This document shows positions 30,028 through 38,386 of a DNA stretch of 64,000 nucleotides, piece by piece (within the stretch, counting starts at the first letter, position 1; each line of letters opens with the position of its first letter). The DNA lies in assembly GCA_947626505.1 (NCBI GenBank), contig CANQSN010000002.1, positions 19,468 through 83,467 of the forward strand, given 5' to 3'. Position numbers and translations under genes: made by a program. This stretch comes from an uncultured Lachnospiraceae bacterium. GTDB lineage: Bacteria > Bacillota > Clostridia > Lachnospirales > Lachnospiraceae. Under the pieces are notes generated by a model. That model was not told the DNA's origin. It made no database searches and saw only the letters and a list, made by a program, of their open reading frames with translations.

Positions 30028-30798
30028 CTATGACACAAAATTTTTTATGAAGCTCTTTCTATGTATTGGACAGGGACCATACTTTTTGAGTGCGTCAATG
30101 TGCTTTTCGACGCCATAACCAACATTCTGTGCAAAACCATATTCCGGATATATACTGTCGTATTCCTCCATAATAGAATCCCTTGCCACCTTTGCTACAA
30201 TACTTGCAGCAGCTATGGAAATAGACTTTGCATCACCTTTTATAATCGGAACCTGTTTAACGCTAAGATTTGGAATCTTTACAGCGTCAACTAATAAAAT
30301 ATCAGGTTTTACCGATAAATGCTCCACTGCCTCTTTCATCGCTTTATATGTTGCATTTAAAATATTAATCTCATCAATAACATCAGGTTCAACCACTCCC
30401 AACTCACAGGCAATGGCGCATTCCTTAATACGTTCTGATAAAAGCTCACGACGCTTCTTTGGAACCTTCTTGGAATCATTTATAAAAAGCAAATCACAGT
30501 CCTTAGGCAAAATAACCGCGCACGTTACAACCGGGCCCGCAAGCGGGCCTCTGCCCACCTCGTCAATTCCGGCAATATACCGGCACATTTCATATTGCCT
30601 TTCGTATTGCTTCATATTATCCATGCGGTTAATTTCTTCATGCAGCACATTTAAATGCCTGCCGGCAGATATTATGAGCTTTTTTACACCTGCGCGCTCA
30701 TCCTTCTCATATTCATGTATGAATAACTCTAGTTCCTGTGTGTTTACAGAGCCTTTTATTGCATCAAATTCTTTCTTAATTTCATTGATTGCCTTCAT
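30028..30798 (-). CDS. rnhB: ribonuclease HII
   Basis: A 256-residue RNase HII that removes RNA from RNA:DNA hybrids. The core starts near residue 73 with GIDEVGRGPLAGPV; later acidic residues sit in ILLVDAVKIP. The first ~70 residues are a helical extension found in Firmicutes members. Lies 22 bp after lepB and 15 bp before the FliK-like gene. Confidence 0.97.
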   Translation of the reverse strand: MKAINEIKKEFDAIKGSVNTQELELFIHEYEKDERAGVKKLIISAGRHLNVLHEEINRMDNMKQYERQYEMCRYIAGIDEVGRGPLAGPVVTCAVILPKDCDLLFINDSKKVPKKRRELLSERIKECAIACELGVVEPDVIDEINILNATYKAMKEAVEHLSVKPDILLVDAVKIPNLSVKQVPIIKGDAKSISIAAASIVAKVARDSIMEEYDSIYPEYGFAQNVGYGVEKHIDALKKYGPCPIHRKSFIKNFVS

Positions 30799-30820
30799 AT
30801 CCGCTCCTTATTTATATTAT

Positions 30821-32302
30821 CTACTCAACCTTACCAATATCCTTAAGCGGCCAGATACGGAATATTACTTTACCAATAATACGTTCCCTCGGAATATTGC
30901 CTACTTCCGGATCGCGGCTGTCCGTACTGTTGTTTCTATTATCTCCCAGCACAAAGTATTCATCACTTCCCAATTTGACAGGCTGCTCCAAAAGATAATA
31001 ATTTGACGGTGAAATAGCCTCCTTACCATATATATCGTCAGAAAGCAGTTCGCCATTGATATAAATAAATCCTTCCGCTACAGAAACTGTCTCGCCGGGC
31101 AGACCTATAATGCGCTTTACATAATTGCTTCTTTCATTCTCCGGAAATACTATAACATCATAACGTTCCGGCTCATGGGATCTATAGCTAATCTTATCAA
31201 TAATAAGCTGTTGTCCGTCTACTAACGTATCATTCATAGATGAACCATGTACCTCTGTTTTCTGCCCGACATAACGCACAATAACTACCGCCAGTACCAT
31301 AGCAATCACAACACATATTGCATACATAAATAAATTCTTTACAACATCTGCAAATGTTACTTCCTGTTTTTCCTTTACAATTCTTGGCTCGGCAGTTCCT
31401 GAAACCGTATTATTGCCGCTTCCGGAGCTCATAGCCTTAACATAGCTTGCTCTCGACATTACCATACCCTGTGGAAGCGGGGTTTGCTGATTAATATTAA
31501 CTGAATTGCCGCCTTGCGTCTGAGCGTTACCTACAGGCGATATACCCAACTGCTGCTCCAGCAACTGCCTTTGAATAAGCTGGGCTCTCCCCACTCTTGC
31601 AGAAGATGTCCTTGGCGGGGTATTTCCCGCCGGTGATGTTCCTGAAGCGGCTGCGCCTCTTAACGGTGCCTTTGCTGCCTGCTCAGCTTCTCTTGGTGCA
31701 GCGCTGCTCTCACTTATTGTCTGTCGTACAGTATTAGCCGGTTTTGCAACCGACTCCGGAGAAACATATGGGTTGACAGTTGGCTGCGTTTGCACTCGTT
31801 TCTTTGGTTTTTCCTCCTCAAAAGAAAAATCTCCAAAAATTGACTGCTGAATACGGAGCTGCGCCTCTGAAAGACCGTCCACCACCTCGGTATCTTCTTC
31901 ATTTGCATCCTCGTTAGTTATATCTTCGTCTTCAATCAAAGATGATAAGTATTCCTCGTTCAATCCATTAGAATAAAATCCGGTTCCTAAATCAGACGTA
32001 TCCGTAGTATCCTTTACCGGAACAGTACCATTCTCGTCTACCTTTACATATTTTTTAGCCTCCGGCTCCAAATGCACATTTGAACCATACTTTTCGCCTG
32101 AGCGGCCATAATAAATTGGAGCCTTTTCACGTACCTTGTTAAGTTCTTCAACACTCTTCATAGGCTCAGGAATTACGCCATCTTTACGAAAATATGTAAT
32201 CATTCCTTCGTACTGATTATGCTTCTGGTTAAGCTCCTCTAAAGTCTTAATCCGAAATCCCTCCGGCAATCCGTTATTTGTATTGTTATCCACTTCTGCC
32301 AT
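30821..32302 (-). CDS. lepB: signal peptidase I with a long N-terminal cytoplasmic extension
   Basis: A 493-residue protein; typical signal peptidases of Firmicutes have 170-200. Residues 1-~320 are polar and low in complexity (acidic 118-145; Ala/Pro/Ser/Gln-rich 170-305) with no catalytic motif. A single membrane segment follows (about 323-344), then the peptidase: Ser355 in GSSMNDTL, Lys396 in YVKRIIGLPGE, and GDNRNNSTDSR. The catalytic dyad is intact, so it should cleave exported preproteins on the outer face while the extension stays inside. A second, normal-sized copy lies two genes upstream. Confidence 0.92.
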   Translation of the reverse strand: MAEVDNNTNNGLPEGFRIKTLEELNQKHNQYEGMITYFRKDGVIPEPMKSVEELNKVREKAPIYYGRSGEKYGSNVHLEPEAKKYVKVDENGTVPVKDTTDTSDLGTGFYSNGLNEEYLSSLIEDEDITNEDANEEDTEVVDGLSEAQLRIQQSIFGDFSFEEEKPKKRVQTQPTVNPYVSPESVAKPANTVRQTISESSAAPREAEQAAKAPLRGAAASGTSPAGNTPPRTSSARVGRAQLIQRQLLEQQLGISPVGNAQTQGGNSVNINQQTPLPQGMVMSRASYVKAMSSGSGNNTVSGTAEPRIVKEKQEVTFADVVKNLFMYAICVVIAMVLAVVIVRYVGQKTEVHGSSMNDTLVDGQQLIIDKISYRSHEPERYDVIVFPENERSNYVKRIIGLPGETVSVAEGFIYINGELLSDDIYGKEAISPSNYYLLEQPVKLGSDEYFVLGDNRNNSTDSRDPEVGNIPRERIIGKVIFRIWPLKDIGKVE

Positions 32303-32318
32303 ATGCTCACCTCAAATA

Positions 32319-33161
32319 TTAGTTTGGATATTCTAATGTAATTTTCCCCAGTTTACCGCTGCGGTACTCATCTAAAAGCAAATCCGACGCCTTTTTTAAA
32401 TCCAACTCAGCCCCTTTTTTTATGCATTTACGCCTTTTTGCAATCTCTGTCAGAATCGATACTTCATCCTGAGCTTCCAAGAGCTCGTAACGCTTTGCTA
32501 AAACTCCGCTGTAATGCTCTTTTAAAATAAGAATCAATTTAATTGCCAATTCCTCTGATACCAGCAAATCATCATTTACCGAGCCGATTAACGCCAGATT
32601 GACTCCTACCTGTTCATCCTCAAATTTAGGCCATAAAACACCCGGAGTATCTAAAAGCTCAATACTCTTATTAAGCTTAATCCACTGTTTCCCCTTCGTA
32701 ACTCCCGGCTTGTTTCCGGTTTTTGTACATGCTTTACCGACTAATGAATTGATGAATGTAGATTTTCCTACATTGGGAATACCCGCTACCATCGCCCTAA
32801 TCGGTCTGTTCTTAATCCCGCGTTTTCTGTCGCGCTCAAGCTTTTCCTTACATGCCTCCATCACAATGCCTTGTATTCCCTTAACGCCGGTTCCCTTCTG
32901 TGAATTAACCTCTGCTGTAAAATATCCCTGTTCCTCAAAATATTCCTTCCATTTACCGGTATATCTGCTGTCTGCCAAATCAGCTTTGTTAAGCAGAATT
33001 AACCTGTATTTGTTATTTGCAAGCTTGTCAATATCCGGATTGCGGCTGCTCATAGGAATACGGGCGTCCACCAGTTCAATCACAATATCAATCAGCTTAA
33101 TATTTTCCTGCATCATTCTCATGGCCTTTGTCATATGCCCCGGATACCACTGTATATTCAT
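32319..33161 (-). CDS. rbgA: ribosome biogenesis GTPase RbgA (YlqF)
   Basis: A 280-residue circularly permuted GTPase for late 50S assembly. Motif order G4 (LLNKADL), then G1 (GIPNVGKSTFIN) and G3 (LLDTPG), starting with NIQWYPGHMTKAMR. A C-terminal RNA-binding helical domain follows. Between the two signal peptidase genes, 22 and 16 bp away. Confidence 0.97.
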   Translation of the reverse strand: MNIQWYPGHMTKAMRMMQENIKLIDIVIELVDARIPMSSRNPDIDKLANNKYRLILLNKADLADSRYTGKWKEYFEEQGYFTAEVNSQKGTGVKGIQGIVMEACKEKLERDRKRGIKNRPIRAMVAGIPNVGKSTFINSLVGKACTKTGNKPGVTKGKQWIKLNKSIELLDTPGVLWPKFEDEQVGVNLALIGSVNDDLLVSEELAIKLILILKEHYSGVLAKRYELLEAQDEVSILTEIAKRRKCIKKGAELDLKKASDLLLDEYRSGKLGKITLEYPN

Positions 33162-33183
33162 CTTCTTCCTCTTTCCTTTATAA

Positions 33184-33747
33184 TTATTCTATTCTTACAA
33201 TCTTAAAACCGTTTAATTTAAATATAATCTTTCCTTCAATCTCCTCAGAAGTGACAGTTCCCACATTGGTAAAACGGGAATCCTCGCTATTATTGCAATT
33301 ATCTCCAATAACAAAATATTCATCCTCGCCAAGTTCAATCTCCTCATCTGCAATTCCGGCGGAAACTATCAAATCATCAAATGGCACATCTGTAAGTTTT
33401 TTACCGTCAATATAAATACTTCCATCGCGAATCTGCAGCTTCTCCTTTGGAAGCCCTACAACACGCTTTACATATTCGTGCTCGTTTTCTGTTTTTTTAA
33501 TCTTGAACTTTATGACGTCATAACGCTTTGGCTTAGAAAATATATATGCGCTGCGCATTATTACAACCTTATCATTATCTGTAAGAGTGGGCGACATAGA
33601 ATCTCCCACTACAGTTGTAGCCTGAAATAAAAAATACACAAAGCAAAATGCCAGCGCCAGCGCCAGTATAATTATAATAGCATAGTTGACAATTTCTCTA
33701 ATAATACGGGCTCGCTTGTCCCTCTTTCTATCCATATATAAATTCAT
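33184..33747 (-). CDS. lepB: signal peptidase I (standard size)
   Basis: A 187-residue type I signal peptidase. Basic N-terminus, one membrane segment (~22-41), Ser50 in GDSMSPT, Lys94 in EYVKRVVGLP and the GDNCNNSEDSR box. First gene of the operon leading to pgeF. The first ATG is weakly preceded; an alternative start is the Met at residue 5. Its leader contains a hairpin AATGCCC/GGGCATT (33789-33809). Confidence 0.95.
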   Translation of the reverse strand: MNLYMDRKRDKRARIIREIVNYAIIIILALALAFCFVYFLFQATTVVGDSMSPTLTDNDKVVIMRSAYIFSKPKRYDVIKFKIKKTENEHEYVKRVVGLPKEKLQIRDGSIYIDGKKLTDVPFDDLIVSAGIADEEIELGEDEYFVIGDNCNNSEDSRFTNVGTVTSEEIEGKIIFKLNGFKIVRIE

Positions 33748-33827
33748 TATCCGCTTACCTCTATAATTGTATAATCCACATAACTACAAATGCCCTGTCA
33801 GCGGGCATTATTATTTCATTATACAAC

Positions 33828-33863
33828 AAAAGCGCACTAAATAAAACCTTTTAGCGCACTTTT
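33828..33863 (-). terminator. terminator of the arylsulfotransferase gene
   Basis: A 14-bp stem on the minus strand, AAAAGTGCGCTAAA with TTTAGTGCGCTTTT (two G-U pairs), with T at the 3' end, 47 bp after the stop. The arms are near-direct copies of AGTGCGCT that also pair through wobbles. Confidence 0.75.
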
Positions 33864-33909
33864 ATTATATGTTTATTAAAATTTTCACAAATATACTTAA
33901 CATCCGATA

Positions 33910-35991
33910 TCAGTATATATCAAAACAATCCTCAATAATATATGTACCATTTTGTGTCTTGAAAAATAAAGAATATTTACCATCTTCAATTTTTTTAAGA
34001 CTAATAGGTATGGCGTATGTAGTTTCGTAAATAAGCTTTTTATCCTCCAATCCCTTTGTAAAACTAACCTTATATATATTACCTCCCGAAGCAATGCATA
34101 TTTCACTAAGCACATGGTCGTAAGACCTCGCATATAGAACATCCTCGTCACAATAAAAATGAATATCGGGCATATTAAGACAAACTCTTTTAACCTCTTT
34201 TGCAGTATCAGATTTTATTTTTACCTTTCCCTTAGACATAATACATAAAACCGGATTTTTATATTCTTCAGGCAGTTCTTCTATCTTTTCAAGATAAACA
34301 GTATCCCCTACTATTAAGTTTCCCTTTTCATAAGTTGTTTTCTCCATTTCTGCACCGTCTGCTTCAAAACCATAAGCAGTAAAAAATTCCTGCTTAATCA
34401 AATATATATTTTTACGTTCCCCGTTTTCATAGTCCATTTCCTCAATCATTCCGCCGCAGTTTTCTATAGGGGAAAGCAGATTGCCCGACATCTGAAACAA
34501 TCTGTTTTCTTCCTCCATAAACAGTGTGTTTCCGCGAATTGTAGATTTAGGAAATGCATGTGTTTTTTCCATACAAACAGTATTATTTACTTCGTCAATT
34601 ATAAATGTAGTTGCATAGGAATATGTTTCATCTCCATCAAAACAATCTGTTTTTCTCCTTTTTGCCCAGTGATTATCATATAAAATAACGCGTTTTTTAC
34701 CAAATTCACCGCATGATAACAGTCCTGCCGCGTGCTGCTGGTAAAACCATTTAATATCCCCTTTTGGTGTAAGAACATACTTCTTCATATCAGTATTATT
34801 CCAAAATTCGGGATTTGCCAAAATCCACTCAAGCTTCATTGTTTCCCAGTCTACCTTAATAACGCTGTGAACATTTCTCATACTTATTATAACACTATTT
34901 TCATCCTCCACATAATATACGGAGTTGACATGCGCCCAATCCTTCCAATTTCTGTAATGCTCATCAAAAAGGTCGTCTAATACCAGCATTTTTATAATTT
35001 TTCCGGTTGCAAGTTCAACCTGCGCTACTGCATTTTCCACCGAACCAAAAAAACTGCTGCTGCACATCAGTACATAATCTCTCCCCATAGGGCAGGCATT
35101 ATGATGAATGCCCTTTGGAGTAAAATATGTTCTGTTCACCCCTCCCAAATAATTCATATCATAATACATGGCTCCCTGAGGTACAAAATACGAAGGTATG
35201 GATATATTCCTTACCGTATATAAAAAGCGTCCGTTTTGTATTGGGAAAATACCATAGGATTTAGCTCTATGCTTAAGATAAAATCTAACCTCTCCGTTTT
35301 GGTCAAATGCAAGAGTTTTAATATTCCTTCCTCCTGAAATAAGAATAAAGGCAAGCGCTGTAGAATCAGACTGCTTATTGACCTTAATAATATTTACAAG
35401 TTTTTTGGGCAAAGCCTTTGTAGAAATTACAATACTGCCTTCCTTAAATATGTTTCCCTGCTCGTCCACAAGCTTAATCCTTACAATATTATCCGTACCT
35501 GCATATAATCCGTAGATTGCCACCTTGTGATTGTTACACAAACTGCTTTCATTGCAGTAGGACGCATTTTCCTTCTTTCCGACTACCTCATAACAAACCT
35601 TTAATTTCTCCTTCGTCCAAAAAATTAAAATTGACGTAAGCGGCGACTGTCCATAAACGTCGTTTATTAAAAGCATATTACCCCATCGGTAATAGTGGGT
35701 ATTAACTCTTTCATCTAGGAAAATATTTATTTTTTCAGTAAATCTTGCCATATTATTATGGCTGCACTTAATATTTGAAGAAGTAATATTTCTTTCATTT
35801 ATTTTTACTCTGTCATTATATTTATCAGAACATTTTCTTGCCCATTCTCCATCGCGAACAATATAACAAAAGCCTTTATCACCCCGCAAAATGCTGATAA
35901 ACCGCCTTATCCATATCGGTATCCGCTCAACTCCATTTTCATAATAATACCATTTTTTTATTCTTTTTATCCATTTCTCTGCCTTACTCAT
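33910..35991 (-). CDS. arylsulfate sulfotransferase (ASST) family protein, no signal peptide
   Basis: About 693 residues, with an N-terminal beta domain (SPLTSILIFWTKEKLKV) and a six-bladed propeller of the ASST family. Family histidines are seen in GIHHNACPMG, DWAHVNSV and MRNVHSVIKVDW; one of them would carry the sulfo group from an aryl sulfate donor to a phenol. The start at 35991 has GGGAGG; an upstream in-frame ATG (36024) does not. The N-terminus is amphipathic and basic with no signal sequence, unlike periplasmic ASSTs, so it appears cytoplasmic. Single gene with its own terminator. Confidence 0.82.
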   Translation of the reverse strand: MSKAEKWIKRIKKWYYYENGVERIPIWIRRFISILRGDKGFCYIVRDGEWARKCSDKYNDRVKINERNITSSNIKCSHNNMARFTEKINIFLDERVNTHYYRWGNMLLINDVYGQSPLTSILIFWTKEKLKVCYEVVGKKENASYCNESSLCNNHKVAIYGLYAGTDNIVRIKLVDEQGNIFKEGSIVISTKALPKKLVNIIKVNKQSDSTALAFILISGGRNIKTLAFDQNGEVRFYLKHRAKSYGIFPIQNGRFLYTVRNISIPSYFVPQGAMYYDMNYLGGVNRTYFTPKGIHHNACPMGRDYVLMCSSSFFGSVENAVAQVELATGKIIKMLVLDDLFDEHYRNWKDWAHVNSVYYVEDENSVIISMRNVHSVIKVDWETMKLEWILANPEFWNNTDMKKYVLTPKGDIKWFYQQHAAGLLSCGEFGKKRVILYDNHWAKRRKTDCFDGDETYSYATTFIIDEVNNTVCMEKTHAFPKSTIRGNTLFMEEENRLFQMSGNLLSPIENCGGMIEEMDYENGERKNIYLIKQEFFTAYGFEADGAEMEKTTYEKGNLIVGDTVYLEKIEELPEEYKNPVLCIMSKGKVKIKSDTAKEVKRVCLNMPDIHFYCDEDVLYARSYDHVLSEICIASGGNIYKVSFTKGLEDKKLIYETTYAIPISLKKIEDGKYSLFFKTQNGTYIIEDCFDIY

Positions 35992-36113
35992 AATGTCCTC
36001 CCAAGACTTACATTTTCTACCCAATATGGTAAAATCTACTTGTGAAGTTTATGAAATTTTAATTTGAGAATACAGTGATAATAATGTGAGAAAAGCACGC
36101 AGTATAGCGCATT

Positions 36114-36143
36114 TATCAGCCGGCAATCTTCTCCTGTCTGATA
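36114..36143. repeat. short palindrome related to the 83-bp repeat ends
   Basis: TATCAG-N18-CTGATA, 30 bp, in the divergent gap between the arylsulfotransferase and response-regulator genes. The inner TCTTCTCCTGTCTGATAAA resembles the right end of the 83-bp element. It could be a decayed copy. Confidence 0.4.
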
Positions 36144-36213
36144 AAAATACGCTTGCAAAAAATATATCATTATGATATAGATAGAAATATCACAAATCAA
36201 TTCAGAGGTGAAA

Positions 36214-36873
36214 ATGATGTCCAGAATACTGGTTGTAGATGATGATACACACATCAGCAATCTATTGACGGAAGCTCTTAAAAGGGAAGGATATATAGTA
36301 GATAAGGCATTTTCAGGAACAGAGGCTATGATTGTACTATCAAAAAATAAGCCTGATTTGATTTTGCTTGACCTTATGCTGCCCGACCTTTGCGGCGAAG
36401 AATTGCTGCCCCAAATAAAGGATATTCCCATTATTGTAGTAAGTGCAAAAGCAGATGTGGCGGACAAAGTCGGACTTCTGCTCGGCGGCGCGGTTGATTA
36501 TGTCACAAAACCGTTCCATATGCATGAACTGCTTGCCAGAATTGCCGTCCAACTTCGGAAACGGTATACAGGCGACCATGCTCTTACCCATCGGAATCTC
36601 ACGCTGTATCCGGATAAATTGACGGTTATACTTGAAAAAACTGAAATCCGCCTTACACGTACAGAATGCGCCATTTTGAAATTATTGATGAGCAATCCCA
36701 ATATGCCTATCGGGAAAACTACCATTCTTGAAAATATCAGCCATGATACGCCGGATTGCACCGAGCGTTCCCTGAAACAGCATATCAGTAATATCCGTCA
36801 TAAATTACAGGCGGTAGACGGAAATGATTACATCGAGGCGGTTTACGGAATCGGATTCAAAATGAAATCTTGA
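36214..36873 (+). CDS. OmpR-family response regulator
   Basis: A 219-residue regulator: receiver domain with acidic pocket (LVVDDD), phosphorylated Asp53 in LLDLMLPD and Lys in VTKPF; winged-helix DNA-binding domain from ~125, with the RLTRTECAILKLL and VYGIGFKM motifs. An in-frame GTG six bases upstream is part of the ribosome site AGAGGTG, so ATG at 36214 is preferred. Followed by its histidine kinase. No efflux or ABC genes are adjacent to show what it controls. Confidence 0.94.
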   Translation: MMSRILVVDDDTHISNLLTEALKREGYIVDKAFSGTEAMIVLSKNKPDLILLDLMLPDLCGEELLPQIKDIPIIVVSAKADVADKVGLLLGGAVDYVTKPFHMHELLARIAVQLRKRYTGDHALTHRNLTLYPDKLTVILEKTEIRLTRTECAILKLLMSNPNMPIGKTTILENISHDTPDCTERSLKQHISNIRHKLQAVDGNDYIEAVYGIGFKMKS

Positions 36874-36913
36874 CATTTTCTTGACTGCTTTTTTGACTTT
36901 TTAATGGTATACT
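36870..36913 (+). promoter_or_regulatory. TTGAC direct repeats and extended -10 before the kinase gene
   Basis: TTGAC occurs at 36870, 36881 and 36893, one helical turn apart, followed by TGGTATACT (extended -10; TATACT at 36908-36913). This is the layout of an OmpR-type activator site in front of a promoter, and fits a kinase start at 36946. Confidence 0.45.
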
Positions 36914-36945
36914 GTTTTCAGAAATCAAAAGGAGGTATTAGGTAT

Positions 36946-37812
36946 TTGTGTCTGGTTCTTTTTGTTGTAATAATAATTTTACTTTTGAAAATCGTGATGA
37001 TGAAAAAAACTGCAAAGGAAATCTCCGCGCAATTTGAACAGATTCTGAAAACTGATACCAATAAAATCATTACCATTTCAGGCAATGACAAAGAAATGAA
37101 AAAACTTGCCGACAATATCAACAGGCAATTGAAAATTCTGCGGAAAGAATATCTCCGGTATAAACAGGGAGATTTTGAACTAAAAGCTGCAATCACAAAT
37201 ATTTCCCACGACATCCGCACGCCCTTGACTGCAATCTGCGGTTATCTTGATTTGCTGCAGGATAATTCCGATACCAAAAAGGCTGAGGAATATATTTCTA
37301 TCATGAAAGAGCGCGCTGAATTGATGAAACAGCTAACGGAAGAATTATTCCGGTATTCTGTGATTCTTTCAGACAATGCAAAACCGGAAACAGAAGAAAT
37401 TATCATTAATCAGGTGCTTGAAGACAGCATTATGGACTATTATGCTGTCCTCACAAAAAGAGGAATTTCGCCGGAAATACACATGACGGAAAAACAAATT
37501 ACTGCAAAATTAAACAAAGAATATCTTACAAGAATTATTTATAATCTGCTTAATAATGCTGTGAAATACAGCGATGGTGATTTGCAGATTACGCTGACAA
37601 AAAGCGGTGAAATTATTTTTTCAAATACAGCAAAAGAGTTATCTCCTGTGCAGGTGGAATGTCTTTTTGACAGATTTTACACCGTAAAAACAGCAAGAAA
37701 TTCCACAGGCTTGGGTTTGTCTATCGCACGAACGCTTGCGGAAGAAATGGGCGGAACTATTTCAGCGGAATATAAAGATGATACTTTATCAATCATGGTT
37801 TCATTATCGTGA
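36946..37812 (+). CDS. sensor histidine kinase
   Basis: A 288-residue kinase (if the TTG start is right). One membrane segment at the N-terminus with almost no extracytoplasmic part; residues ~25-85 are helical; His-box ISHDIRTPLTAICGYL; N-box NLLNNAVKYSD; G-box GLGLSIARTLAEEMGG. An ATG at 36904 is in frame, but the AAAGGAGG at 36931-36938 is 8-10 bases before TTG 36946, and the likely -10 lies at 36908. It resembles the small kinases that sense cell-envelope stress with help of a transporter, but none is near. Confidence 0.9.
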   Translation: MCLVLFVVIIILLLKIVMMKKTAKEISAQFEQILKTDTNKIITISGNDKEMKKLADNINRQLKILRKEYLRYKQGDFELKAAITNISHDIRTPLTAICGYLDLLQDNSDTKKAEEYISIMKERAELMKQLTEELFRYSVILSDNAKPETEEIIINQVLEDSIMDYYAVLTKRGISPEIHMTEKQITAKLNKEYLTRIIYNLLNNAVKYSDGDLQITLTKSGEIIFSNTAKELSPVQVECLFDRFYTVKTARNSTGLGLSIARTLAEEMGGTISAEYKDDTLSIMVSLS

Positions 37813-37848
37813 AAAACCCTTTATCATTAAAAGGATACTGTTAAGTTC

Positions 37849-38079
37849 CTAACCCATTGACATATAATTCATTTGTAATACAGCTTCTAATTTCCAGCTT
37901 ATCCCACGCATGTAAATACTGTATACATAATAGAGATCCTTTACTCTTCTGAATCTTTTTTGTGAAAAGATAACATGTATCTTATCACTAAGCATTCGTT
38001 CTACAGAAAATGCTAAATTCTCCTGATTATCACCAAATAAATTTATATTCTCCAAAGTCTTTCCCACACTCTTACACAT
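37849..38079 (-). pseudogene. fragment resembling AbiEii/AbiGii nucleotidyltransferase toxin
   Basis: A short minus-strand reading of 76 codons containing NLAFSVERMLSDKIH and RRFRRVKDLYYVYSI, like the C-terminal helix region of AbiEii-family nucleotidyltransferases (pattern: EKxxxxL...RRxKDxYDxY). The N-terminal nucleotidyltransferase motif is absent, and the reading lacks a ribosome site. It is a relic of a toxin-antitoxin or phage-defence system at best. The assignment rests on short motifs. Confidence 0.45.
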
Positions 38080-38105
38080 TTATTACTACTATTTTACAAA
38101 AGACA

Positions 38106-38312
38106 CTAAGAAATATCTACTACTTCTTGGACTTTCTTAGTATCTACAGAAATTGTATGCCCTGTAGCAGTATCATGTACATAATTTGCATCAAAGTATT
38201 TAAGCAGCCTAAACTCACGTCTAGGAATACCATTGAAAAATTTATCCAATTTAGTACCCCATTTTTTTGAGCCTAGTACCACCCTAGTACCCCATTTTTT
38301 ATGTAAAAACAT
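38106..38312 (-). pseudogene. unrecognised reading-frame remnant
   Basis: 68 codons, minus strand, upstream of the AbiEii-like fragment and in another frame. The sequence (KFFNGIPRREFRLLKYFDANYV) looks protein-like rather than random, but no family is recognised and no ribosome site is present. The N-terminal part is coded by the direct repeats at 38252-38300. The stretch 37813-38386 otherwise holds nothing I recognise. Confidence 0.25.
38252..38300. repeat. direct repeats TAGTACC
   Basis: TAGTACC at 38252, 38274 and 38285 (22 and 11 bp apart); the first and third copies extend to a 16-bp repeat ending in TTTTTT. This is iteron-like spacing, located at the head of the relic region. Confidence 0.6.
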
Positions 38313-38386
38313 GTAAAATTACGCCAAATTATGAGAATTTGGCAACTTCTGAAACATGCTTGAAACCTGCATTCTATAAGGGTTTA

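Noticed and set aside
30215..31006. 263-codon plus-strand frame
   Set aside because: Antisense to rnhB and the end of lepB, no ribosome site, Ser/Ile-rich composition typical of a shadow frame.
32599..33183. 194-codon plus-strand frame
   Set aside because: Antisense to rbgA, which has all GTPase motifs; no start signal.
36036..36467. 143-codon minus-strand frame
   Set aside because: Overlaps the receiver domain of the response regulator on the other strand; no ribosome site.
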